A stretch of DNA of 64,000 bases from Weissella confusa. Its GTDB lineage: Bacteria > Bacillota > Bacilli > Lactobacillales > Lactobacillaceae. The notes under the pieces are model-generated. The model was given only the letters and a program-made list of their open reading frames with translations. It made no database searches and was not told the DNA's origin. The DNA lies in the NCBI GenBank assembly GCA_014332815.1, contig JACSZT010000008.1, positions 182,988 through 246,987 on the forward strand, in the 5' to 3' direction. Made by a program: the position numbers and the translations under genes. Positions 43,442 through 52,431 of the stretch are shown here, piece by piece. Each line of letters opens with the position of its first letter. Position 1 is the stretch's first letter.

Positions 43442-44915
43442 GGCAAACTTTGCTGTTAATGAGCACGGCAACGGTATGGTCATAATGCCCATGCAATTTG
43501 TCACGGCCAACGCAGCAAATTCTCGTGGTCAAAAATTTGCGGATCTGGTCGATTACAGTTTGAGGAACGAGGCTATTCTGAATGAAAACAACGTTCCTGT
43601 TAATAAAACTAACAATGACGAACTAACAACAGATATTTTGAACCAATTAGCACAAGAGGGTTATGCTACTCGTGCGGATGCGGTGACAGAAACGTATCCA
43701 ATTTTTAATTCTGAAAAACTCAATTTAAACGATCATGATATTTCGGAGCTTAAAAAGGACTTGCAAACTGCTCAGGATAATGGAAACACACTTCATGAAC
43801 ATGCATTCTCAATCCGCGCAGATTGGCTGATTGAAAATGATCTGTATAATCCAGACACAAAAGAACTTGATCAAAACGCCTTGAAACAAGCTGAACAAAA
43901 CATTGTGAATAGACTTTTTCATAATGGCCAGGCTTTACCATTGGGTGAGAGTCCCGATGATGTGGTGTGGTTTGGTGTCATCCACCAAGATACAGATCAT
44001 TTGAACATGCACCTATGGTATGTGAAAAAATCTAGAGAAACGCGACCAGAAATGCTTCATTCCAAAACTGGTGAGCCGAAAGGCGTTGTCAAATTATCCG
44101 AAAAAAATAGAGGCCTGGCCGACTTCAGGCGGTACCTGATGAGTGAGGGAGTCAAAGAAAAACGTAATAAGGTTTATGAACGTGTTGATAATTTACGAGT
44201 CAACATCCGTGAAAGTTCATTGGAAGCTTTGGATTCGACTAATAAGTATTACGAGGACTTGCGAAAGATATATGTTTTGCTTCCACAAGACTTACGAGGC
44301 AGGTGGAAAGTGGGAAACACAGACCAATTGGTTACGGACCCACAAATAAGTCGAATGGCCGGTGCTAATGTACAAATGGAAAAGTTGATTAATAAGCTGC
44401 TTACGGATGATTTGAAAGATGAGTATGAAGCCTTCAAACTGGAAAACAAGCAACTGAATCAAATGGCAACACGCGATAATGGACAAATTCACTCGCAAAA
44501 CATTTTCGCAATCAGCGAACGCAATGAACGACGTTTACGAAAAGAGATGGCCAATAGAATTTACCGACAATTCAATGAAAACTTTAAATCGGCTAATTCT
44601 GAATTATCGAATATTACTGACCAGGACAAAAATCGCCGGGACAACTATGTTCGAGGAGCAGATGGTACTTTCGAACGTATCAAATTTGATGCGTTATCAA
44701 GCGGTCAGGACCCAAAACGGACGGTTGTCACGGCAGTAGCGGCTAATTCACTTAGCCGTATAGCAAACGGGCTTAGAAGGGGCGCTAGACGCGATTTAGA
44801 GACAATGCATAGATTTATTCGACAACAAACCCAACTAGACAATATGACCATGACTGAAGCTGCAGAGCATGCAACTAAAGAACAATTACGTTCTGACAAA
44901 GGTTTTCGACGATAA
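43425..44915 (+). CDS. MobP-type relaxase (MobP2-like)
   Basis: DNA-nicking transferase of 496 residues. The N-terminal region (MQFVTANAANSRGQKFADLV) resembles MobP2 relaxases. The metal-binding three-histidine motif is visible as HQDTDHLNMHLWYV near residue 185. The catalytic residue near the N-terminus could be Tyr in DYSLRNEAIL. The enzyme would cut one strand at oriT and lead it into the recipient. The start follows GGAGG in the 3' end of the previous gene. The C-terminal 200 residues are charged and helical. No coupling protein or type IV secretion gene is present in the window. Confidence 0.85.
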   Translation: MKTGGKANFAVNEHGNGMVIMPMQFVTANAANSRGQKFADLVDYSLRNEAILNENNVPVNKTNNDELTTDILNQLAQEGYATRADAVTETYPIFNSEKLNLNDHDISELKKDLQTAQDNGNTLHEHAFSIRADWLIENDLYNPDTKELDQNALKQAEQNIVNRLFHNGQALPLGESPDDVVWFGVIHQDTDHLNMHLWYVKKSRETRPEMLHSKTGEPKGVVKLSEKNRGLADFRRYLMSEGVKEKRNKVYERVDNLRVNIRESSLEALDSTNKYYEDLRKIYVLLPQDLRGRWKVGNTDQLVTDPQISRMAGANVQMEKLINKLLTDDLKDEYEAFKLENKQLNQMATRDNGQIHSQNIFAISERNERRLRKEMANRIYRQFNENFKSANSELSNITDQDKNRRDNYVRGADGTFERIKFDALSSGQDPKRTVVTAVAANSLSRIANGLRRGARRDLETMHRFIRQQTQLDNMTMTEAAEHATKEQLRSDKGFRR

Positions 44916-45000
44916 TGTGTGCATTTTTCTAGCTATATCCGGTTAAATCATGTAAACTAAATCTTGGTTCTCCCATCAAGAGAACTAAGCAGCGTAAGAT

Positions 45001-45069
45001 CTAGACAGTCATCCGCTGCTACCCATAAAAGTAACAAGCCCAAAGAACTCAATTGAATTCTTTGGGTAT
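45001..45069 (+). repeat. Terminator-associated direct repeat, copy A
   Basis: The first 41 bases (CTAGACAGTCATCCGCTGC and following) are about 93% identical to 48241-48281. Both copies run directly into a terminator-like hairpin of different sequence (here CCCAAAGAA / TTCTTTGGG). The pair flanks the AAA ATPase gene. Confidence 0.85.
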
Positions 45070-45200
45070 TCTTATGATGAGTTTTTAAAATAGGATTTAT
45101 AGTTTGGTAACATTCCACCATAGGAATATGTTGTCCAGTTTTGTGCTCACAAAACGTACCTATACGGTAAATCAGAATAATTAAATCTCTTTCTCAAACA

Positions 45201-45249
45201 AAAGCTCAAGTTAGCACAAACACTGTGCCGACGTGAGCTTTTTTTGTTA
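45201..45249 (+). terminator. Strong nested terminator hairpin, possibly of a small RNA
   Basis: AAAGCTCA-GTT-GCACA pairs with TGTGC-AC-TGAGCTTT, followed by T7. No ORF ends before it, so it may terminate an RNA transcribed from the preceding 130 bases. Confidence 0.7.
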
Positions 45250-45441
45250 CTGGTTCAGGTTTTAGAATATTTTGAGCATCGAGAGTGACTGAAATGTAAA
45301 TCAGAAAATACCACTCGGTCGAAACGGTAGAGTTCTCCTACATGCGAAATCATCATAAATATTTCTGATTTTTCGTCAGGTCTAGTCTATAATCAAAATA
45401 TAATATTTTGTTATTTGTGTCATATAAGGGGAGGGTTCAAA

Positions 45442-47649
45442 ATGACAGAAATTACAATCGACTTAAAAGAGCAACATTTCGAAGACGGCATCCGTATCTT
45501 TAAAGATGACCAAGTACTGTTGAACAATAAAAATTTTATCTTTGCGCGTAACGGCTCAGGGAAATCTACATTTTCAAAACTAATTGCTGACAAATACTCT
45601 GAAGATTTTGATGTCCGTTTGTTTGCTGGGTTTGATGAACTATTAGGTGAAAACACAAGGTTAGACGCTTTTGCATTGGCAGTTGACGCCGGCTCAAACG
45701 AAAAATTGATTTTGGAAAAGGAAAAGCAAAGGGAAGCAAAGAATGTTGAATTGCAAGCGTATCAGAAGGATTTAGGCATTGGCGCGGACGTTGAGGAAGA
45801 AAATCTGCAAACCAGATTAACCGCTGCAAATACCAATGTTGAAGTCTTAGAGAATCAACTGACTAAAAACTACCGTACGGCAGCCTCTCAGATTAAAAGG
45901 ATGACTGACCCACAAATTGCTAAAACATCTTATGATATCAATAATTTCCAGGGTGAGATTGATAACGCAAAAAAACTATCTGATGATGATATAAATATTT
46001 ATAAACAGACCATTAAATCAGATCCAAAAAATGCAAACATAATAACTTGGACAAATATTGATTTGGCAATGCAACTTGAAAACGTCAATGAAATCATTAC
46101 GAGCGCTGTTCATCAGCGAGTAGAAATTCCTCGCCTTAAAGACGATCCTAAGAAGACACAATTTGCAAAGGAGGGGTTGGAGATACACAACCATATTGAC
46201 GGCGAAATTTGTGCTTTCTGTGGCAACCCAATTTCCCCAGAAACATTTTTTGATCTGCAAAACTTTTTTTCTTCGGACGAAATCGCTGTACTTCAGCAAA
46301 ATATCGAAGATGAGGAGAAGCGGATTTCTGATTTTCTAATCAAGTTGAGCAAATTGAACTTCGAAAAGAATGTCTTCTATCCGGAATTTTCAAAACAAGC
46401 TGAGGAACAACGCAGATTGTTAGAAAAACAGGTGCTTGATATTTCAAAATTTTTCGAAACACTCTTAACGGCATTGGAAAGCAAAAAGACAGGGTTATTT
46501 AGCGCCCAAGATACCCTAAAACTCGAGCTCCCAGATGATTTGGACTTATCCACTTATAATAAACTTGTGGTGGAAAATACAAAATATGGCCAGCAGCTTG
46601 CGAACAAACAGCAAGAAGCCCGTGATTTCCTACGTCTTAACGAAGTTGCGAAGAAATTAGAAGAATTCGGCTATTCTGAACTTAAGGCAAAACTTCATGC
46701 CGCAGAGGACGTAAAAGGTAGTGTTAAAAAAATATTTGAAGCCCAAAAAAATCAAATGCTCCACTTGCAAAGTGAAATCGATAAAATTGACAAAGAGATC
46801 GAAGATTTAGAGCCGAAGGCTGAGGAGCAAGCTGTTAATAACATTAACTTAAAGTTGAAGAGTGTTGTCTCCTGGCAAATTGCCTATGCGGATAGTTCAG
46901 AATCAGGATACTATCGCATTGAACAACAAAATGATGCCGGCAGCGTTTCTTACCGTGGTGTTGGGGAGCTTTCAACTGGCGAAAAGAATATCATCGCTTT
47001 TTTGTACTTTATGGAACGGCTTGCAGTTAAGGATTCTACGCCCCGAACAAAAATCATCATATTCGACGATCCAATGAACTCTAACGATGCTACTATGCAA
47101 TATTTAATTATTACTGAATTACAGAAGTTGTATGGTCAAAAGAAGCCATATTCACGTGATACATTTGATCCCAGTAAGGACTACTTTGTGCTGCTAACTC
47201 ACAATGTTCATTTCTATTTGAATGTTCCACCTATGGGGAACTACGAAGATAATAAGGGAAGAACAAAGTATGATAAAAATAATTTTTACTTCATACAGGG
47301 TGGTAAATTTGTCAAAATCACAAGTTCGAAACAAGATCTCAAGAACAGTTATGATTCGCTTTGGTCAGAGCTCAAAGCACTACAAGAACACGGCTTTTCA
47401 AACTCAATGTTAAATTCTATGCGGCGCATTATTCAAACATATCTAGAGTTTACTGGCACCGAGCAAGATACTTTTTATCAAAATAACGCGCAATATCTAA
47501 AGTTATTTAATGTGAATTCACATTCTGCCACGGATGATGTTTCCACCCAAGCGTTTTCAGAAACACCTGCCGAATTGGTTGCACTTTTCAAAGGCATTTT
47601 TGAGGATAATGGTGTAGTTGACCACTTCAATGCACATTGGAAAGATTAG
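45442..47649 (+). CDS. AAA_13-family ATPase with zinc hook (RloC/PrrC-like, possible defence)
   Basis: ABC-type ATPase of 735 residues. Walker A ARNGSGKST near residue 37 leads into a long coiled-coil arm with a CxxC pair (CAFCG near residue 256), like the Rad50 or RloC zinc hook. The signature LSTGEKN lies near 510, Walker B KIIIFDDP near 536, and the H-loop LLTHN near 585. The C-terminal part (SMLNSMRRIIQTYLEF and VNSHSATDD) is typical of AAA_13 proteins. RloC and PrrC carry an anticodon nuclease domain; I cannot see one convincingly here. A phage-defence cargo is the best guess. It starts after GGGGAGGG and is flanked by direct repeats. Confidence 0.8.
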   Translation: MTEITIDLKEQHFEDGIRIFKDDQVLLNNKNFIFARNGSGKSTFSKLIADKYSEDFDVRLFAGFDELLGENTRLDAFALAVDAGSNEKLILEKEKQREAKNVELQAYQKDLGIGADVEEENLQTRLTAANTNVEVLENQLTKNYRTAASQIKRMTDPQIAKTSYDINNFQGEIDNAKKLSDDDINIYKQTIKSDPKNANIITWTNIDLAMQLENVNEIITSAVHQRVEIPRLKDDPKKTQFAKEGLEIHNHIDGEICAFCGNPISPETFFDLQNFFSSDEIAVLQQNIEDEEKRISDFLIKLSKLNFEKNVFYPEFSKQAEEQRRLLEKQVLDISKFFETLLTALESKKTGLFSAQDTLKLELPDDLDLSTYNKLVVENTKYGQQLANKQQEARDFLRLNEVAKKLEEFGYSELKAKLHAAEDVKGSVKKIFEAQKNQMLHLQSEIDKIDKEIEDLEPKAEEQAVNNINLKLKSVVSWQIAYADSSESGYYRIEQQNDAGSVSYRGVGELSTGEKNIIAFLYFMERLAVKDSTPRTKIIIFDDPMNSNDATMQYLIITELQKLYGQKKPYSRDTFDPSKDYFVLLTHNVHFYLNVPPMGNYEDNKGRTKYDKNNFYFIQGGKFVKITSSKQDLKNSYDSLWSELKALQEHGFSNSMLNSMRRIIQTYLEFTGTEQDTFYQNNAQYLKLFNVNSHSATDDVSTQAFSETPAELVALFKGIFEDNGVVDHFNAHWKD

Positions 47650-48052
47650 TTTAACCATTCGTCATACCAGGGTATTCAATCCGGATTTGATCAGCACCAC
47701 CGGATTATTGACTAGTTATGTGATCATTGTGATCAGCTAATATCTTCATAACCCGAACAAACAAGCTTCTATGAATCAATCTCTATGTCAAGGGCGCAAC
47801 CGAGATTGTTAAACCTTAGGCCTTTACTTGAAGAAGCGGAGGTGGTCTCCATGCGGCACCACTTAGTAAAATTAATTTGCTGACTCTGTATCCGATAAAT
47901 TGCAAAAGTGGAATGTATGTTCCAATACTAAATCTACCCAAAGGGCCTTGACTATTTTGGTACCAAGGCCTTTTAGTTTGCAAAAATTTTTGAAATCTAG
48001 CTCCTTGAAGACTCTTAAAAATGCTCCAACAACCTGACATTAATCCCAGGTC
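47650..48052. other. Gene-free region after the AAA ATPase
   Basis: About 400 bases with no convincing ORF. A terminator-like hairpin (GGCCTTG / CAAGGCC) with four T lies at 47941-47975. The remainder shows no repeat or motif I can interpret. Confidence 0.5.
47941..47975 (+). terminator. Probable terminator
   Basis: GGCCTTG at 47944 pairs with CAAGGCC at 47964, followed by TTTT. Confidence 0.6.
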
Positions 48053-48244
48053 ATGCCACTTTTGTTGCCTTTGGAAACATGGGTGACATACATAGTTACA
48101 CATCAGAATGAATTATATTCGACTTTTGACCCGTTAATCCCAGAACTGGAACTGCGAACCAATATTCAACGTCAAAAATTCAAGGATCTAATTACTCCTG
48201 AAGTACGAGACGCGGCCGTGAAACTTGACAACTCGTTCCACTAG
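48053..48244 (+). pseudogene. Possible 3' fragment of a lost gene
   Basis: ORF of 63 residues (MPLLLPLETWVTYIVTHQNE and onward, ending in KFKDLITPEVRDAAVKLDNSFH) with no ribosome binding site. Its stop lies in the second terminator-associated repeat. Codon use looks coding-like. It may be the end of a gene truncated when the ATPase cargo was inserted. A small real gene is less likely. Confidence 0.3.
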
Positions 48245-48315
48245 ACAGTCATCCGCTGCGACCCATAAAAATTAACAAGCCCCAGAAACTCAACGAAGTT
48301 TCTGGGGCTTTTCCT
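48241..48315 (+). repeat. Terminator-associated direct repeat, copy B
   Basis: CTAGACAGTCATCCGCTGC and the following 22 bases repeat copy A with two substitutions and one insertion. The attached hairpin (AGCCCCAGAAACTC against GAAGTTTCTGGGGCT, then TTTT) differs in sequence but not in position. It lies downstream of the ATPase unit and also ends the convergent gene at 48290. Confidence 0.85.
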
Positions 48316-48643
48316 GTGCCTTGGAATCTATTCTTTTTTCCTTATTATACCGGTAGTGATAGTGATTTCCTTCTAAGGTTCGAACGCTTAGGCCAATGAT
48401 TTCTGAGATTTCCGCATCACTTTTCCCGTTGTCACGTTCAATCTTATAGGCCGCATACCGTGCTTCATATGCCTTTTTAACTTTCATACGGCTTATTTCA
48501 TTTTGCGCCTGTTGGGTTAAATGTTGAACTCGTGTGTCGGGTACAATGGTTTTTTTCTTTACCGGACGCTCGATTTTTACATCCATATTGATTGACGATG
48601 CAAAGTGGTAATTGATAGGTTCGAAAGATCTTGACTCGGACAT
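48290..48643 (-). CDS. Putative HTH protein of 117 residues
   Basis: Basic protein with a likely C-terminal HTH (KSDAEISEIIGLSVRTLEGN). The middle is charged and helical. The start is MSESRSF, after AAAGGGAG. The upstream 63-residue gene stops one base before this start codon, so they are coupled. A DNA-binding plasmid regulator is plausible. The stop lies inside the repeat-B terminator. Confidence 0.6.
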   Translation of the reverse strand: MSESRSFEPINYHFASSINMDVKIERPVKKKTIVPDTRVQHLTQQAQNEISRMKVKKAYEARYAAYKIERDNGKSDAEISEIIGLSVRTLEGNHYHYRYNKEKRIDSKAQEKPQKLR

Positions 48644-48644
48644 A

Positions 48645-48836
48645 TTAATTAACTCCCTTTGATTCGTGAACAGATAGGATAATGTGTACAATAGAATTAC
48701 TTTTAGCGTATTTCACCGCTTGATCACGATTCACCGTCTCGTATACGCGAGTACCATTCTGGGTTTGCACAAACCAGTATGGTTTAGTTACTTTCAATGG
48801 CGTGGTAATTAATTCTTGCCAATCTGTCTGGTTCAT
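48645..48836 (-). CDS. Hypothetical protein of 63 residues
   Basis: Starts at MNQTDWQELITTP after AAAGGAG, 14 bases upstream. No motif recognised, although the WFVQTQNGTRVYETVNRDQA region has a small beta-fold pattern. Coupled to the HTH gene downstream. Confidence 0.55.
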   Translation of the reverse strand: MNQTDWQELITTPLKVTKPYWFVQTQNGTRVYETVNRDQAVKYAKSNSIVHIILSVHESKGVN

Positions 48837-48934
48837 CTCGTATCAAAGCTCCTTTACGTAAAAGTACAATTAGTTCTCACCAAAATTAAATGCGGAACCA
48901 TGATTTAAATTATATCACTTGGTCAATAGGGTAA

Positions 48935-49273
48935 TTAGTCATCTTTTGTCCTAACTGCTTTAACTGCTCGAATCAACTTGTTTTGTTCTTCAGTCTGAAC
49001 AATCAAAGAATTAGAATTGGGTACCATTTTATTTGATCGCACCCCAACAATATTAATAACGGCAACATAGCAGACAATCAAGAAAAGCAACGTAAACAGT
49101 GCTGCCAGGAGCAATCCAAACCGGAACCATGCCCAAGAAAAAAGTAATAGAGGCAAAATGACTTGAATATGTCGAATAACGAATATTGAAAATTCAATTG
49201 CACCGCTGACAACTGCTACTATGAATCGCCATGAGAAAAAGATAATGACTGCAATGATGATTAAAAATGCCAT
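48935..49273 (-). CDS. Membrane protein of 112 residues
   Basis: Three hydrophobic segments within the first 80 residues, then a charged tail (EEQNKLIRAVKAVRTKDD). It starts after GGAGG, 54 bases downstream of the large surface-protein gene on the same strand, with a hairpin in the gap. It may be an accessory of surface-protein display; the function is not recognised. Confidence 0.6.
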   Translation of the reverse strand: MAFLIIIAVIIFFSWRFIVAVVSGAIEFSIFVIRHIQVILPLLLFSWAWFRFGLLLAALFTLLFLIVCYVAVINIVGVRSNKMVPNSNSLIVQTEEQNKLIRAVKAVRTKDD

Positions 49274-49295
49274 AGGTGTTTCCTCCGTTAGAATA

Positions 49296-49321
49296 TATGT
49301 ATCCCGGACATGGCCGGGTTT
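49296..49321 (-). other. Intergenic hairpin with CCGGGATACATAT
   Basis: Read on the minus strand, CCCGGCCATGTCCGGG forms a short hairpin followed by ATACATAT. The + strand gap at 42111-42145 has the same layout and shares CCGGGATACATAT. It sits between the surface-protein stop and the next start; it has no T run and may be an mRNA processing or stability element. Confidence 0.4.
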
Positions 49322-49327
49322 TTAAAC

Positions 49328-51805
49328 TTAGTTTTCTCGCTTCTTAATACCCAAAAGTGACAGGGCACTCGTTAGAAGCAGAACGGCCGCAACACCGTTA
49401 GTAGACTTTTGTGAAGCACCGGTTTCTGGCAACACCACATCGTGTACTAAAGACGTAAGTTCAACTGGATTCGATGCCTCTGTAGATGGGTAATCCTTTG
49501 AATTGCTACCACGTTGTACACTGACTGGGAGCAAATCGGTTTCATCGGCATTAGTCGATAGCACCATTGAATTTCCTGGAGCTTGTTGGTCGTTATTGAC
49601 TGTCTTATTGGCCATTTTGTTTGCAGAGTCAATCGCATCCTGGGCGGCCTTTCCAGCTGAAGTAACTGCTTCATTAGCTTTGTCCAAGTTTTGTTGAGCC
49701 TGCAATAATGCACTCTTAGCACTATCCAAGTCACTTTGTGCCTTTTGTGCTGCAATCTTTTTCACGTTTTGAGTAGCTAGAGCAACGTCAAGATTGTGTT
49801 GAGCGTTAGCAAGAGTCGCCTCGTCCTCACGCAATTGATCATTTGCTGCCTTTAATACTTGTTGACGAACAGCCAATTCGGTTTGTAATGCTTGCGCATC
49901 AGAAACCAATGTAAGTTTCTTTTGTGCGTTAGCTAGATTATCTTTTGCAACTGAGAGGGTATGAGTTGCTTCAGAAATCTTGCTCTTATCAGCTTCGATA
50001 GCCTTAAGTGTGCTTTGCAACTTTGTCTTTGCCGATTGAAGTTCTGAATTTGCTTGATTAGCCACCTTAGTTGCAGCGGTCAAAACACTTTGTGCATCGT
50101 TGTTCGCCTTGGATGCAACTTCTACCAAAGAAGTTGCATTCTTGCTGTTTTCAGTATCAATCTTTAATTGATTTTCCGCGTTAGCTAAGTTTGCTTTAGC
50201 CTGGTTTACTACTGATTGTTGCTTCGCATAAGCAGGGTTAGCAATCCAGCCAGTGTTTTGGTTGACGTAAGGAGCATCAGTTACCGTCATGTCACTACGG
50301 TCAACGGCATAAGGCGTCATAACATAAAAGTCCATTAGGAAGTCGCCGTCAGGCGTCCAGTAAGCTCCAAAGGCATTTGTGTAGACGGTGCTACCATACT
50401 CTTTGTTCGAGTCAATGAGCAGATTATCACGGTGTCCCCAATCTTGGGCACCATCTTGATAAGCCATGGCAGTTAAGGCATTCAAGACTTGAATTTTAGC
50501 TTCAAGCATCGTACGTGGGGTAGACTGTCCCATACCTAGATTTTGTGCAATAGACACATGACCGCGATTATTGTCTGAGAAGTATGAATCCGACGTGTAG
50601 TGGTTGTTCTTAGTATTAGCGGTTGCTAAACGCTTATTCATTTCGACAAGGGCCGCTGCTTGTGACGCGTTCGTGATGTGCAGTGGTGATAGTCCATTCT
50701 GAGCACGGAACCAATTAATTAGCGTCAATTCATAATTGGCCAAATCTTGTTGTTGTGCATCGGTCATTCCTGAAGCTGAAATGATATCAGAGGCATCCAA
50801 TCCATTTCTGCCATCATATGAGTACCAATTTGTATAGAATGGATCATATTCATGACCATCAGCGTTACCTGGTTTAACAAGCTTATCAGGCAATTGATTT
50901 ACTTCTTGAATCGTGCTTGCGGCTGTAATGGTTGAACCTGTAGCAGCAGGCTTAGCAACTGGAAGAGACGCGACACTTGTAGGCGTGTTATTCAACTTAG
51001 TTTCTTCCTGGTTGAGTTTATCTTGCGCAGTATTGAATGCTTGTTTATCTGAAGCAATTACTGAAGCTGCATTGTTTTGTAATGCCTTAGCTTGATTCAA
51101 AGCCGTTTGAGTTTTATCGGCTGCTGACTTTGCAACTGCCTCAGATGAGTTGGCCAACGATGCATTACTTGAAGCAACATTTACAGCTTGAGAATCGTTA
51201 ACAGCTTGGTGATTATCCATAGCCAAGGCGTCATTCGCTGAATTCAAAGCAGCGCTTGCACTATCAACGGCCGTGGACTTTGCAACGACAACTGAAGATG
51301 CCGAAGCAATTGCACTAGGTTGATTAGTGATTGCTGATTGAATTTCCTGAACACTGTTGCTTGCATTTACAACGGCAGTCTGATTGCTGCTTACGGTGTT
51401 TGAAGCAGTAGTAACATTACTTTGGGCAAGAGAAACGGCATCATTCGCTGAACTTAAGGCACTATTTGCTACATCAGCATTTGATTGGGCTACCGCAACA
51501 TTTGAGCTAGCGACTGAAACTGACGCTTGTTTATCCGCTACTTGTTGAACAACCGCTTCAGAAGAACGAGCATCATCAGCGGTTTGTAGTGCCCGATTTG
51601 ATACGCTATCGCTTGAAGGCATTGCAACTGAAGGCTGATTGTCCGTTGGTGCACTAGAAGTTGGTACTACCGATACAATTTCCTTTTGCGACACAGATGA
51701 AACGGTATCCGCGTTTGCTACCATTGTTGTCCCAGTGACGCCGGTAAGGGCAAATACAGAAGCAACAACCCACATCTTTCCTGACTTGTACATTTTCTTA
51801 CGCAT
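49328..51805 (-). CDS. LPXTG cell-wall protein with SEC10/PgrA surface-exclusion domain
   Basis: Wall-anchored protein of 825 residues. A KxYKxGKxW-type signal (KMYKSGKMWVVASVFALTG) is followed by an Ala/Ser-rich coiled-coil region (residues about 60-285). A central domain (about 300-530; ANYELTLINWFRAQNGLSPL, GHRDNLLIDSNKEYGSTVY) resembles the CAP-like SEC10/PgrA surface exclusion domain. A second coiled coil and the sortase motif LPETG near residue 792, a helix and KKREN complete it. In enterococcal pheromone plasmids this family lowers redundant mating. Adhesion is the main alternative role. It starts after GGAG. Confidence 0.88.
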   Translation of the reverse strand: MRKKMYKSGKMWVVASVFALTGVTGTTMVANADTVSSVSQKEIVSVVPTSSAPTDNQPSVAMPSSDSVSNRALQTADDARSSEAVVQQVADKQASVSVASSNVAVAQSNADVANSALSSANDAVSLAQSNVTTASNTVSSNQTAVVNASNSVQEIQSAITNQPSAIASASSVVVAKSTAVDSASAALNSANDALAMDNHQAVNDSQAVNVASSNASLANSSEAVAKSAADKTQTALNQAKALQNNAASVIASDKQAFNTAQDKLNQEETKLNNTPTSVASLPVAKPAATGSTITAASTIQEVNQLPDKLVKPGNADGHEYDPFYTNWYSYDGRNGLDASDIISASGMTDAQQQDLANYELTLINWFRAQNGLSPLHITNASQAAALVEMNKRLATANTKNNHYTSDSYFSDNNRGHVSIAQNLGMGQSTPRTMLEAKIQVLNALTAMAYQDGAQDWGHRDNLLIDSNKEYGSTVYTNAFGAYWTPDGDFLMDFYVMTPYAVDRSDMTVTDAPYVNQNTGWIANPAYAKQQSVVNQAKANLANAENQLKIDTENSKNATSLVEVASKANNDAQSVLTAATKVANQANSELQSAKTKLQSTLKAIEADKSKISEATHTLSVAKDNLANAQKKLTLVSDAQALQTELAVRQQVLKAANDQLREDEATLANAQHNLDVALATQNVKKIAAQKAQSDLDSAKSALLQAQQNLDKANEAVTSAGKAAQDAIDSANKMANKTVNNDQQAPGNSMVLSTNADETDLLPVSVQRGSNSKDYPSTEASNPVELTSLVHDVVLPETGASQKSTNGVAAVLLLTSALSLLGIKKREN

Positions 51806-51884
51806 AATACATACTCCATTCTTAAAAACCTATATAAATGTATCCAATGGCGATCTTTTTATGGCGGCCACATTCCATGATGTT

Positions 51885-52397
51885 CTAAAGCAAAATTACA
51901 TTGATGCTCGTATATCTTTGTTTCAACTCTGATGAATCAAGTGGGACCTCATTGTTCTTTTCATCCAGCCCTAAGCCAACTTCAATTCCTTTATCGTTGA
52001 AATAATGCTTAAATCCCATACCACCAGCAATCATTTCAATATCGTCTGTGAAAGCAGCAAACGCAAATCCTTGGCCAATTGGTGCAAGGCTAGTAGATAT
52101 CACAATAACTAGAGAAGTGGGTATATCTCCAAAATTCAAGTCGTGATTATAGAGCCTGATAACCATCGTTTCAATGCCGTAACCTGTGTACTTAGCTACA
52201 CTACTGGTTTCAATAAACAAACCATCATCGCTTAATGAACTATTCGTTTCTTGCAATAACTTCTTTTGTACAAAGTAGTCATCAAATACCTTTTGAAAGT
52301 CATCATTTGTTACGATTCGACTGTTGATTCCTGATAGAATTTTGCGATAGTTAGAGTCTTGTACGATTTTTTGAAGGTTCTTAGTTACCTTGTCCAT
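51885..52397 (-). CDS. Hypothetical protein of 170 residues
   Basis: Soluble protein with mixed charge, starting MDKVTKNLQKIVQDSN after GGAGAAAAA. A central beta-rich region (GYGIETMVIRLYNHDLNFG) has no family I recognise. It lies upstream of the surface protein and downstream of two small genes on the same strand, and is probably part of one leftward operon. Confidence 0.6.
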   Translation of the reverse strand: MDKVTKNLQKIVQDSNYRKILSGINSRIVTNDDFQKVFDDYFVQKKLLQETNSSLSDDGLFIETSSVAKYTGYGIETMVIRLYNHDLNFGDIPTSLVIVISTSLAPIGQGFAFAAFTDDIEMIAGGMGFKHYFNDKGIEVGLGLDEKNNEVPLDSSELKQRYTSINVILL

Positions 52398-52431
52398 TGT
52401 TTTTCTCCTTGGTTATTTAGCTCAAACGTTC

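Larger units (their letters stand above)
44916..45441. other. Gene-free region with regulatory hairpins upstream of the AAA ATPase
   Basis: About 525 bases without a gene. It contains, in order: the direct-repeat unit with terminator (45001-45069), a nested hairpin with T-tract (45201-45249), and AT-rich sequence with TATAAT-like boxes near 45388 and 45400. These probably serve the ATPase gene. The hairpin at 45201 could end a small untranslated RNA. Confidence 0.5.

Noticed and set aside
45442-47649. Assignment as a true anticodon nuclease (RloC/PrrC)
   Set aside because: Motor and zinc hook fit, but no anticodon-nuclease triad could be pointed out; left as a possibility.
44999-48290. Insertion sequence bounded by the CTAGACAG repeats
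   Set aside because: Repeats are direct, not inverted, and no transposase lies between them.
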